From: Profundicola sp048268105 | GTDB lineage: Bacteria; Bacteroidota; Bacteroidia; Flavobacteriales; Weeksellaceae | Direction: 5' to 3' | NCBI GenBank assembly: GCA_048268105.1 | Contig: JBLWWH010000013.1 | Location: 1-64,000 of the forward strand | Length of the DNA stretch: 64,000 nt | Made by a program: the position numbers and the translations under genes | Shown here: in pieces, positions 8,690 through 16,699 of the stretch | How the letters are laid out: each line of letters begins with the position of its first letter | Position numbering within the stretch: the stretch's first letter is position 1 | The notes under the pieces: generated by a model | Seen by the model: only the letters and a program-made list of their open reading frames with translations | Told to the model about the DNA's origin: nothing | Database searches by the model: none

Positions 8690-8750
8690 TTTCTGTCGAG
8701 ATTTCGATACAAATTTTTCTAATGAAAAATTCACTCAATCTGACAGAAAA
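8690..8750 (-). repeat. Palindromic repeat C, reverse orientation
   Basis: Nearly identical to the copy at 4030-4090 (TTTCTGTCGAGATTTCGATA at the start) and ends TGACAGAAAA. Confidence 0.8.
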
Positions 8751-9023
8751 AACCCTATACCAATTAGCAACTACTGGCTACCAAATACCCGCTACCCTAC
8801 ACTAATTACCTATTTCCAACTGCCCGCTAACAATTCCTACTCAAAAAAGTAGTAGTTTTGTAAACTCTAAATTATTAGATTTTAAGATTCATAATTACTT
8901 GATTTAAAACTCAATCCTCAATTTTATCTTGATCTATTTATTGATTGAAAATTCTTTTTCGGTTAAAGTTTAGAATTAAATCCGCCCAAAGACGGACAGC
9001 TTTGGCCTAAATATTACGACAGA

Positions 9024-10379
9024 ATGAACACATTCGATGATTTCAAAATAAAAAAGCAATTAATAAATGCCCTAAGCGATCTTGGTATTAGTAAACCAAC
9101 GCCTATTCAATCGGCTGCTTATGCTCCAATCAAATCTGGAAGAGACTTTGTTGGAATTGCACAAACCGGAACGGGTAAAACTTTTGCTTATTTACTGCCT
9201 ATTATTCAGGACTTAAGTTATTCAGAGCAACCACATCCCAGGGTTTTAATCCTAGTTCCAACCAGAGAATTGGTAATTCAAACGGTGAAAGAAATCGAAA
9301 AGCTTACGCCTTATATTCATTGTCGTGTTGAGGGTGTTTATGGTGGAACCAATATGAATACCCAGAAAAAAGCGGTTGCACAAGGTGTAGACATTATTGT
9401 CGGAACGCCACAGCGACTTTATGACTTGGCCATGACCAATGTTTTGCGTTTAAATTCAATCAAGAAATTAGTGATTGATGAGGTGGATATTATGCTTGAC
9501 TTTGGTTTTAGAACACAGCTGAGAAATATCTTTAGTTTTCTTCCTCAAAAACGTCAGAATATTTTATTCTCGGCGACTATGACTACTTATGTGGATGAAA
9601 TGATTAAAGGTTTTTTGATTAATCCATTGATGGAAACCATCTCTATTAGCGGTACGCCATTAGAGAACATTAGTCAATCTTCTTATCCAGCAGCAAATTT
9701 CTATACCAAGGCTAATTTGTTGAATTATTTATTGAGCGACGAAGAGCAATTCTCTAAGGTATTAATATTTGTTTCTTCTAAAGTTAAAGCAGACCGACTA
9801 TATGAAACTTTAGACTTTCAAGATGATACTTCATTGATTCATGCGCGCAAAACCCAAAGTCATCGTATGCATGCCATTGAAAAATTTGTGGAAGGCAAGA
9901 GTCGAATTCTTATTGCTACAGATGTAATTTCTCGTGGTATTGACATCGACAAGATTGATACAGTGATTAGCTTTGATGTGCCAAGATATCCAGAAAACTA
10001 TATCCACAGAATTGGTAGAACTGGACGTGCGGAGCATAAAGGAAATTCCATTTTACTGTTTAGTGAGGCTGAAATAGAGTTGAAAGATGAAGTAGAGAAA
10101 TTGATGAATTATCAAATTCCTATCATTGAATTCCCGGCTGAGGTTGAGGTTTCAAGAGAGCTCACGCCAGAAGAAGAAAACAAACCAAAAGAGGAAGCTT
10201 CATTTTACAATGATGTGGATTATATTCCTGGGGCATCTTTTCATGAAAAAGCAGCCAAGAATAAGAAATCTAATGCTAAGCGAAAGAGTTATGGTGACCA
10301 GATGAAAGAGAAATTCAAAAAGCCTATTCGTCGTGGTGATAAGATTCAAAATATGAAAAAGAAGAAGAGAAAACGTTAA
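9024..10379 (+). CDS. DEAD-box-type ATP-dependent RNA helicase
   Basis: 451 residues. Helicase motifs occur in order: Q motif GISKPTPIQ (21-29), Walker A AQTGTGKT (46-53), PTREL (79-83), GTPQR (127-131), motif II DEVD (152-155), SAT (183-185), then RGIDID and HRIGRTGR in the second RecA domain. Motif II is DEVD, not the usual DEAD. The last 70 residues are strongly basic (KKNKKSNAKRKS, KKKKRKR), as in helicases that bind structured RNA such as rRNA precursors. It should unwind short RNA duplexes with ATP in the cytosol; the target is not shown. It is the last core gene before the cassette array. Confidence 0.95.
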   Translation: MNTFDDFKIKKQLINALSDLGISKPTPIQSAAYAPIKSGRDFVGIAQTGTGKTFAYLLPIIQDLSYSEQPHPRVLILVPTRELVIQTVKEIEKLTPYIHCRVEGVYGGTNMNTQKKAVAQGVDIIVGTPQRLYDLAMTNVLRLNSIKKLVIDEVDIMLDFGFRTQLRNIFSFLPQKRQNILFSATMTTYVDEMIKGFLINPLMETISISGTPLENISQSSYPAANFYTKANLLNYLLSDEEQFSKVLIFVSSKVKADRLYETLDFQDDTSLIHARKTQSHRMHAIEKFVEGKSRILIATDVISRGIDIDKIDTVISFDVPRYPENYIHRIGRTGRAEHKGNSILLFSEAEIELKDEVEKLMNYQIPIIEFPAEVEVSRELTPEEENKPKEEASFYNDVDYIPGASFHEKAAKNKKSNAKRKSYGDQMKEKFKKPIRRGDKIQNMKKKKRKR

Positions 10380-10610
10380 TCTCAACCTATCTCTTTCTTA
10401 AAACCTATAATTTTATATAGAGCAAAGCAGGGATAGATATCATTACAAAGTGCCAAAATCAATTCTTTGATAGAGTTATTAGAATTAAACGATACTTATT
10501 TTAATATCAATAAATGGCTTTCAACTTGGCTAAGATCAAGAAATTAGCCTATTAAATATAAACTTTAATTATAGAATTTATTAAATTTAATAAGAATTTT
10601 CGATAAAATA

Positions 10611-10642
10611 TTTGGTTGAATGATGTATCCGTTCTATATTTG
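10611..10642 (+). promoter_or_regulatory. Consensus Bacteroidota promoter without an adjacent gene
   Basis: -33 box TTTG at 10611-10614, 20 bases, then -7 box TATATTTG at 10635-10642. Transcription would start near 10649, over 350 bases before the first gene (11010). Confidence 0.6.
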
Positions 10643-10946
10643 CATCACATAAAAAACACCTACATAGTTTTATAGTATAGTATTTAGTGCAATTAGTATT
10701 TCGAGTTTTACTCTCTTTCCAATTAAATTTTTACAATTACTTTTTAATAGTGTTTACTTATCAAAGATGCAGAGTGCATTTTTATTATTGTGTTTTCCAA
10801 AAGAAAACCGGTAACAATCAAAATTCATCATGTCAATTTTTTGTATATACAGCAATTACAAAAGTAAAATATATACAGATTATCTACAACAAAATAATAG
10901 TTTAAACTGTTGAATTATAGAAAGATAATCATTGAATTGAAAGTAA

Positions 10947-10977
10947 TTTGTATTTTACGGAAAGTTGTGTATATTTG
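10947..10977 (+). promoter_or_regulatory. Consensus Bacteroidota promoter at the array edge
   Basis: -33 box TTTG at 10947-10950, exactly 19 bases, then -7 box TATATTTG at 10970-10977. The predicted start (about 10984) falls on the first cassette boundary GTTGTGCA (10981-10988), 25 bases before the first ATG. By position it acts as the cassette promoter (Pc-like). A second GTTGTG word at 10964-10969 lies 17 bases upstream of the boundary, possibly part of a primary attachment site. Confidence 0.7.
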
Positions 10978-11009
10978 GGTGTTGTGCAATATTTAAAAAA
11001 AAATTAAGG

Positions 11010-11630
11010 ATGAAATTGACCCTTCTGCTGATTACCATTATATTTTGCTTTCCTGTTTACTCACAATCCCAAAAGGATTCTCTTTTCAAAAAAGATATTG
11101 AAGTTTTAGTTGAGGAAATGGAATTTATGTACGGCTACGACCAAACATTGCGTGAGTATACTCTTTTTAAAACATTCGATAAATCGGAAACTAACAGAAT
11201 TGAAAATCTTCCCGATAGTTTACGTTTAAAGGAAATGACAGCACGCAAATTCGTTTCTGACACTTTGAGTAAATTCATCTTCAAAAACTATATTAATCCA
11301 AAAGATGCTTTGCATACGGAAAGATTGATTGAAATAACCAAAAAATATGGTTTTCCAAGTGTCGACCGAATACGGAAATTCTACAACAAGGAATTTGTCG
11401 ATTCGGAATTTAGGCCTATGTTAATTTTCATTCATTCGCCGAGCCAATATTGGGAAGAGTTAAAAGTATTAATGCTTGAGGAATATCGAATTGGGAATAT
11501 CAATCAATGTCAGTATGGCTATTTACTTTGGCAATTTACTGGACGACAAAGTTTTAAGCCAATGTTGGATAATGGATATAAATTGATTGAAGAAAACGGC
11601 AAAACGACATTGCAACCTACTTGTAAATAA
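11010..11630 (+). CDS. Cassette 1: secreted protein, DUF6624-like
   Basis: The ATG at 11010 gives 206 residues with a clean signal peptide (MKLTLLLITIIFCFPVYSQ). The upstream ATG at 10965 would start before the cassette boundary and add a non-signal extension, so I reject it. The C-terminal half (KKYGFPSVDRIR, then an IFIHSPSQYWEEL helix, a lone LMLEEY helix, and an YLLWQFTGRQ segment) resembles the DUF6624 pattern of a YG-x-P-S turn followed by a helical pair and a closing Q-x-Y/F segment. The function of that family is unknown. Only 25 bases separate the predicted transcript start from this ATG, so cassette 1 should be well expressed. Confidence 0.8.
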   Translation: MKLTLLLITIIFCFPVYSQSQKDSLFKKDIEVLVEEMEFMYGYDQTLREYTLFKTFDKSETNRIENLPDSLRLKEMTARKFVSDTLSKFIFKNYINPKDALHTERLIEITKKYGFPSVDRIRKFYNKEFVDSEFRPMLIFIHSPSQYWEELKVLMLEEYRIGNINQCQYGYLLWQFTGRQSFKPMLDNGYKLIEENGKTTLQPTCK

Positions 11631-11795
11631 AGAAAAATATTCCTGAATTTTAGCAAGAGCTTACGAATAAAACTTAGGAATGTCAGCCATCGGAAAGGCA
11701 AAACCAGCGAAAGCCATTTCTTATTTGCAATGTTCTGTGAAAGATTAAAAAAAGGAAAAACGGAAGCGAAACGGAACAGAACGTAGGAAAAACAT

Positions 11796-11926
11796 TGCAC
11801 AACATTGCATAAACGCAATAGCGGATAAGTGCTTAACCCAAAAGGAATTTTATATATTTAAAGTCTGGTTTAAATCGAAAAGTCAGTGCGCCAATCCCGC
11901 TACTGCGTTTATACGAGACGTTATAG
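11796..11926 (+). other. attC site of cassette 1
   Basis: R'' TGCACAAC (11796-11803) matches this cassette's opening box; R' GTTATAG at 11920-11926. Inner arms CATAAACGCAATAGCGG (from 11809) and CCGCTACTGCGTTTATACG (11898-11916) pair with a one-base mismatch and a bulge, as usual for attC. 131 bp. The loop carries GTGCTTAACC at 11829-11838. Confidence 0.92.
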
Positions 11927-11960
11927 GTGATTTCACAAAAACAATTCTTATGATACAATT

Positions 11961-12800
11961 ATGAAGTATTTAATTATTTTAATTTGGTTTCTTTTATCTC
12001 TTTTCTCACCAAAAGTTTATTCACAAAACTCCCTTAAAAACACTGATAATCGTTATATCACAGAACCTAGACGAGATTATTTTATAGATGAATTTAATGA
12101 TTTTAATAAAATTAAATCTGTTAAAATCGAAGATTATAGAACTAATTCAAAAATGAAATTCATAGGTTTTACTGGAAATGCAACAATTATTATTGAAAAC
12201 AAATATCCTTACATTTATCAATATTCTACTTCGCTCTATACCCCAGACACTTTATCAACATTTGTCTTTAAGTATCATAATGACACTTTGGAATATGCTA
12301 AACTGTCTTATCTTCAACAATATGGAGACAAAAAACTAGAAAATACTACGGTTTGGAATTATAACGAAGATGGCAATATATCATCAAAAGAAAATTTTAT
12401 AGACAATCAATTGACTAAATCAACTCATTGGATTTACAACCAAGATAGACAACTAATTAGAGTAAATATCATAGCTAATTATAAAGGAGAACCCTCTACC
12501 CGTAGTTTTTATCACTATATTTATAATCAATCAAATCAATTGATAGAAAGAATAGTCATAGTAAATGATGAAATTCAAGAATTAAAAAAATGGGGCTATA
12601 CTAATGAGGGTGACTTTTACGAAATTAATCCAGCACCTCAAGAATGGTGTGGGGGATTAAGTAATAACGGACGGCTTATCCATATAAAAGAAGACGATTT
12701 TAATTATATTTACGACAAGCATAAAAACTGGATAAAGAAAATTCGTCAAATCAATGATGAAATTATCTCTGTAACTGAAAGAAAAATAATTTACAAATGA
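11961..12800 (+). CDS. Cassette 2: secreted YD-repeat-like protein
   Basis: 279 residues. An N-terminal signal peptide (MKYLIILIWFLLSLFSPKVYSQ) marks it as exported to the periplasm or beyond. Residues 110-260 show loose repeats of the kind N/Y-x-x-(D/Q)-G/R-(Q/N)-L-I-x-(R/K) (WNYNEDGNISSKE, WIYNQDRQLIRV, YIYNQSNQLIERI, YIYDKHKNWIKKI), spaced about 35-50 residues apart. They resemble the YD/RHS-type beta repeats found in many Bacteroidota secreted proteins. No enzyme motif is seen. It is the only gene of its cassette and has 35 bases of leader after the boundary. Function unknown. Confidence 0.8.
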   Translation: MKYLIILIWFLLSLFSPKVYSQNSLKNTDNRYITEPRRDYFIDEFNDFNKIKSVKIEDYRTNSKMKFIGFTGNATIIIENKYPYIYQYSTSLYTPDTLSTFVFKYHNDTLEYAKLSYLQQYGDKKLENTTVWNYNEDGNISSKENFIDNQLTKSTHWIYNQDRQLIRVNIIANYKGEPSTRSFYHYIYNQSNQLIERIVIVNDEIQELKKWGYTNEGDFYEINPAPQEWCGGLSNNGRLIHIKEDDFNYIYDKHKNWIKKIRQINDEIISVTERKIIYK

Positions 12801-12835
12801 CTTGTTGTTGAAAATATTAAATAAAACGAAACCAC

Positions 12836-12968
12836 CTATAACATCGGTTTTGCAAGAGAGCGGGCGAAGTGCTTCGTTTGAAACTTTTTCGTAAGTTTGA
12901 AGTTTGGTTCTTCGATTGAGCATTTGTGTTAAAAATCCGCTCCCTCGCAAAGCCGAAAACCGTTACCC
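12836..12968 (+). other. attC site of cassette 2
   Basis: R'' CTATAAC (12836-12842) matches GTTATAG at 11920; R' GTTACCC at 12962-12968. Inner arms CGGTTTTGCAAGAGAGCGG and CCGCTCCCTCGCAAAGCCG pair with small mismatches. 133 bp; GTGCTT again occurs in the loop. Confidence 0.9.
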
Positions 12969-12983
12969 AACATTTGACCAAAA

Positions 12984-13517
12984 ATGCACGCAAAACTGAA
13001 AAACATAATTCTTACTTTAACTCTAATTGGAATAGGATTAGGGATTTTCAGTTATAGTAAAATGTATGAGTTCTTTTATCACGAATTTTACTTTCCAGCA
13101 ATATTGGCGATTTTATTAATCACGTTTATTTTCCTGCCAAAACATTTAAAGATAAAAAGCAAATTATTGAATTTAACTGCACTTGGAATTGGAATTTTAT
13201 TTGTTACTCTGACAACTCAACTGACCTTGGACTATTTTGGAATGAAAAGGACTGAAAAAATATTGACTGAATATCACGAATTGGATTGCGAAAAAATAAC
13301 TGACCGATTTGCAACTGATTTAGCTAATGATGAACTTAAATATTTTTCGAGCGGATTAGTCGGCTCGGGGAATTTGTCGGAAAACATAAAAGAATACGGA
13401 ATAGAAAATTTTGACCTTGGATGTATGGTTTATGACAATCTGAATTGCTACAATCAACTCGTTAGCAATCATCTAAAAAAAGAAAAAAACATAACGATAA
13501 ATGAACTGTACGAATAA
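12984..13517 (+). CDS. Cassette 3: small membrane protein
   Basis: 177 residues, ATG at 12984, 20 bases inside the cassette. Three hydrophobic segments (about residues 8-24, 33-52 and 62-82) predict an inner-membrane protein. They are followed by a soluble C-terminal half with three cysteines (C101, C146 and C154) and an acidic character. No known family was recognised. It is the sole gene of the cassette, so it must act alone or with chromosomal partners. Confidence 0.75.
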   Translation: MHAKLKNIILTLTLIGIGLGIFSYSKMYEFFYHEFYFPAILAILLITFIFLPKHLKIKSKLLNLTALGIGILFVTLTTQLTLDYFGMKRTEKILTEYHELDCEKITDRFATDLANDELKYFSSGLVGSGNLSENIKEYGIENFDLGCMVYDNLNCYNQLVSNHLKKEKNITINELYE

Positions 13518-13528
13518 TAAAAAACGTT

Positions 13529-13662
13529 GGGTAACAATGTATAACCGCAATTACGGCGGATTCGACTACGTCCGAATCCACTCGGAATTGCTAACGTCAG
13601 TGCTTAACCGAAAAGTTTGCGTACTTTAACCCGTAACTGACGGTTATACGAGACCGTTGCCA
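13529..13662 (+). other. attC site of cassette 3
   Basis: R'' GGGTAAC (13529-13535) matches GTTACCC at 12962; R' GTTGCCA at 13656-13662. Inner arms GTATAACCGCAATTACGG and CCGTAACTGACGGTTATACG pair with a bulge. 134 bp; loop motif GTGCTTAACC at 13600-13609. Confidence 0.92.
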
Positions 13663-13682
13663 GTAATTAAAAAAATCGAAAT

Positions 13683-14498
13683 TTGTTTTCAATACAATCT
13701 ATAGAAGCAAAATATTTTATTAAAAATTATAATGTTCCCTTGTATTCCATTATTTTATTGGATGATGAATCGGATTTTTCTGTAAATTTTGTAAAATATA
13801 AAACGAAAGAGAAATCTATTTTATTCCTTTCTCCTTATCAAAATTTAAAATGGCTCGGTTCTACTTCTTCAAAAGTTAAATTACTACAATTTCACGGAGA
13901 TTTTTATTGTATTGAGTATCATAAAAAAGAAGTTGCTTGTAATGGATTGTTATTTAATAATATCTATTTACAACCTTACATTTCACTCAATAAAATTAAA
14001 TTTCAAGAAATATCCCAACTAATCGATAAAATGGAAAAAGAAGTTGGGACTAATAAACGGTTTTCAGAATCTGTAATAAAATCTTATCTACAGCTCATAT
14101 TAGCTATTTGTAGCAGTGAAAAAGATGAACAACTTGGAAATAAACTCATACAGCAAGCTAATGAAAATGAATTATTTATATTTCAAGATTTGTTAGAATT
14201 ACATTTTCATAAAGAGCGAAGTTCTTCATTCTATGCCAACAAATTATCAATGTCCCTTTCTTCATTTAGCAAGAAAATAAAATCTCAATTTGGAAAAACA
14301 CCAACGCAACTCATCCAAGAGCGTGTAATTTTAGAAGCTAAAAAATTATTACACTTAACTTTTAAAACCGTAAAAGAAGTCGCTATAGAGTTAAATTTTG
14401 ATGACGAATTTTATTTTAGTCGATATTTTAAAAAAGAAGTTGGATTATCTCCCACTCATTTCCGTGAGAAAGTAGGGATATCGATAGTGGCAAAATAA
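13683..14498 (+). CDS. Cassette 4, gene 1: AraC-family transcriptional regulator
   Basis: 271 residues with a TTG start 27 bases after the cassette boundary; no ATG lies in a useful place. Residues 1-110 look like a small cupin-type sensing domain. Residues 170-262 are the AraC double helix-turn-helix: ANKLSMSLSSFSKKIKSQFG, then a second helix pair ending in FDDEFYFSRYFKKEVGLSPT. It should bind DNA as an activator or repressor. The gene 75 bases downstream encodes an RclC/YkgB-like membrane protein. In Escherichia coli an AraC-type protein (RclR) controls rclC, so local control of that neighbour is likely but inferred. Confidence 0.88.
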   Translation: MFSIQSIEAKYFIKNYNVPLYSIILLDDESDFSVNFVKYKTKEKSILFLSPYQNLKWLGSTSSKVKLLQFHGDFYCIEYHKKEVACNGLLFNNIYLQPYISLNKIKFQEISQLIDKMEKEVGTNKRFSESVIKSYLQLILAICSSEKDEQLGNKLIQQANENELFIFQDLLELHFHKERSSSFYANKLSMSLSSFSKKIKSQFGKTPTQLIQERVILEAKKLLHLTFKTVKEVAIELNFDDEFYFSRYFKKEVGLSPTHFREKVGISIVAK

Positions 14499-14573
14499 TC
14501 CATTATTCATCCTCTTTAATCCATTCTTTAACTTATTCTTAATATTTAGTTTTGCTCTCAAATAAATATAATT

Positions 14574-15197
14574 ATGAATAACTTACTTAATTTACTAATA
14601 AACAGTCAAACTAACTTTATCAATTTTATTCGTTTTTCCATTTTCATAGTGATGGTTTGGATTGGTGGTCTAAAAGCATATCAATACGAAGCAGATGGAA
14701 TAGTTCCTTTCGTAACAAATAGCCCCTTAATGAGCTTCTTTTATGAAAACACTAACAAAACAGCCATCAATGAAAAGGGGAAAACCGTTAAAGAATATAT
14801 GCTACACAAAAACCCAGAAGGTAAAATGGTAGCGGAAAATATAGAATGGCATAAATCAAACAATACATATACCTTCTCTTATGGATTAGGAACTGTTATT
14901 GTCATTATAGGACTTTTAACACTTTTGGGAATTTGGTTTCCAAAAATAGGTCTTTGGGGTGGCCTGTTTACATTTGGAATGTCCATTGTTACCTTAACCT
15001 TTCTCATAAGTACTCCAGAAGTATATGTTCCGAATTTAGGAGGCGATATGCCAACACCTCAATATGGATTTCCATTTCTATCTGGAGCTGGAAGATTGGT
15101 TTTAAAAGACATTATTATGATGGCAGCTGGATTAGTAATTGCATCTGATTGTGCTAAAAAAATAAAAACTACTGGCAACACCGTATATAACTCATAG
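14574..15197 (+). CDS. Cassette 4, gene 2: DUF417/YkgB (RclC-like) membrane protein
   Basis: 207 residues with about four membrane helices (residues 20-38, 100-120, 127-146 and 180-200). FINFIRFSIFIVMVWIGGLK near the N-terminus, FVTNSPLMSFFY, and a TPEV...FPFLSGAGRLVLKDI segment near the C-terminus are typical of DUF417. In E. coli the RclC member of this family is part of the reactive-chlorine response. The insertion at residues 58-90 is hydrophilic. The stop codon (15195-15197) lies inside the attC site, downstream of its R'' box, so the last eight residues are encoded by attC sequence. Confidence 0.88.
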   Translation: MNNLLNLLINSQTNFINFIRFSIFIVMVWIGGLKAYQYEADGIVPFVTNSPLMSFFYENTNKTAINEKGKTVKEYMLHKNPEGKMVAENIEWHKSNNTYTFSYGLGTVIVIIGLLTLLGIWFPKIGLWGGLFTFGMSIVTLTFLISTPEVYVPNLGGDMPTPQYGFPFLSGAGRLVLKDIIMMAAGLVIASDCAKKIKTTGNTVYNS

Positions 15198-15368
15198 CTA
15201 GTTAGTTGCTCAAACGAAGTTATGGTATATTTGCGAAGTCGCCAAATTTTTAAATTTGACGATTTCCAACAAAAAAGATAAATAGTAAAATTTAAAAATC
15301 TGGCTTGTGCTTAAACCGAAAATAATCGCTAATTTAAACGCTACGAGCCATATACAAACACGTTATGT
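15173..15368 (+). other. attC site of cassette 4 (long form)
   Basis: R'' TGGCAAC (15173-15179) matches GTTGCCA at 13656; R' GTTATGT at 15362-15368. Inner arms GTATATAACTCATAGC and GCTACGAGCCATATAC pair with mismatches. At 196 bp it is longer than the 131-134 bp sites; GTGCTTAAACC is at 15307-15317. Confidence 0.85.
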
Positions 15369-15404
15369 GGCATATGACCAAACAACGAAAATCGAGATAA
15401 AACA

Positions 15405-16562
15405 ATGTTCAACTGGTTTAAGAAAAAAGAAAAAATAGAAAATCCAATTGAAATTTCAGTTAGCGGAATAAATCCTCAAACCGAGAATGAATTTCTATTT
15501 TACAATTTTGTGGAAATGACATTTGCACCACATTTGCAAAAATGGTATGAAAAGGCAAAAACTAATGGAGTGATTTTCAAACCGCAATACGAACAAGCAA
15601 TTAAACAAAAAATAACATCATCCGAATTTAAAAATCCACATAGTTTCCCAGAATACTTTAATAGTCAATTTGACTACATCGCAATTGACTTTGAAACTGC
15701 AAATCAAAATAGAATAAGTGCTTGTGCTTTAGGTTTAGTATTTATAAAAAATGACCGAGTTGCTTACCAAACTTACCACCACATTAAACCACCGAAATCT
15801 GAAAAGTTTTTAGCGAAACATATCGGAATTCACGGAATTACAGCCGAAATTGTTGACTATGCAATGACCTTCGATGAACTTTGGGAATCCGAACTTTCTA
15901 AATACTTTAATCAAAACTTAATCATTTTCCATAACGCAAGTATGGATTTAAGTGTTTTAAGAAATCTATTTGAACATTATTCAATTTCAGATTACGAAAT
16001 TGAATATTTGGACACAATGCAACTTGCCGAAAAAACTGGGAATCCCAAAAAATTATCAGAATTAGCGGACAAATTTGAAATTGAGTATATCGACAAGCAC
16101 AATCCTGAAATTGACGCTAAAGTTTGTGCATTTGTATTTGGAGAACTTGCTGAACTTTATCCTAATTATATGGATTTAGTTAGAACTTTAAGCCATAAAG
16201 AAAATCAAGAAAAAGTAATTCGCAGACAAGAAACCGCAGAAATTAAAAATGAAAATCTTGATTATGTTCAAGCTTATTCACTCGAAAAAGGAGAAATCGA
16301 AAAAATTGAAATTAAGAACAAAGGATTTATTTTCACAGGGGAAATTACGACCGAACGATATATCGCAAAGGAATTTATCGAGAATAATGGTGGAATTGTA
16401 AAATCTGGAATCAGTAGCAAATTGGATTTTGTAATTATTGGAGCCGACTTTGGTTGGTCTAAAATCCAAAAAGTCCACGAATTGAATCAAAATAAAAAGT
16501 GTAATATTAGAATATTAACGAATTCAGATTTTGAACATCTGAAGAGAAAATACGCCACATAA
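15405..16562 (+). CDS. Cassette 5: DEDDh 3'-5' exonuclease with C-terminal BRCT domain
   Basis: 385 residues. The DnaQ-like core carries exonuclease motifs DFET (D95, E97), HNASMD (D181) and HNPEID (H232, D237), the full DEDDh set, so it should be active on DNA or RNA 3' ends. Residues 1-85 form an unassigned N-terminal extension. Residues about 303-380 (GFIFTGEI...IAKEFIENNGGIVKSGISSK) match a BRCT domain like that of DNA ligase, a nick- or phosphopeptide-binding fold. Together this suggests a DNA-repair or nucleic-acid-processing role. The TAA stop (16560-16562) lies within the R'' box itself. Start ATG at 15405. Confidence 0.9.
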   Translation: MFNWFKKKEKIENPIEISVSGINPQTENEFLFYNFVEMTFAPHLQKWYEKAKTNGVIFKPQYEQAIKQKITSSEFKNPHSFPEYFNSQFDYIAIDFETANQNRISACALGLVFIKNDRVAYQTYHHIKPPKSEKFLAKHIGIHGITAEIVDYAMTFDELWESELSKYFNQNLIIFHNASMDLSVLRNLFEHYSISDYEIEYLDTMQLAEKTGNPKKLSELADKFEIEYIDKHNPEIDAKVCAFVFGELAELYPNYMDLVRTLSHKENQEKVIRRQETAEIKNENLDYVQAYSLEKGEIEKIEIKNKGFIFTGEITTERYIAKEFIENNGGIVKSGISSKLDFVIIGADFGWSKIQKVHELNQNKKCNIRILTNSDFEHLKRKYAT

Positions 16563-16687
16563 CAATGTGTATAAGCAATGGCTTGTCCTCGCCTACTTGG
16601 AAATTTCTTTGGAATTTCCAATGGTAAGTACTTGTTTACAATTGTCCGTGACGAACCACGCCACTGCTCATACACGAGACGTTAGCA
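16557..16687 (+). other. attC site of cassette 5
   Basis: R'' ACATAAC (16557-16563, extended match GCCACATAAC from 16554) pairs with GTTATGTGGC at 15362-15371; R' GTTAGCA at 16681-16687. Inner arms GTGTATAAGCAATGG and CCACTGCTCATACAC. 131 bp. The gene's stop codon is part of R''. Confidence 0.92.
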
Positions 16688-16699
16688 CCAATATAAGAA

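Larger units (their letters stand above)
10380..10980. other. Gap left of the cassette array
   Basis: Holds two consensus Bacteroidota promoters (10611-10642 and 10947-10977) but no convincing gene. The only open frame over 60 codons (10687-10905) has a GTG start and a Phe/Tyr-rich composition typical of AT-rich noncoding DNA. No integrase gene or remnant is recognised. Confidence 0.6.

Noticed and set aside
10687..10905. 72-codon plus-strand frame with GTG start just left of the array
   Set aside because: Composition (Phe, Tyr, Ile rich) is what random AT-rich DNA gives; no family pattern; no recognisable integrase piece.
11519..11818. Minus-strand 99-codon frame over cassette 1
   Set aside because: It overlaps the end of the cassette 1 gene and attC1 and has no family pattern; a shadow frame.
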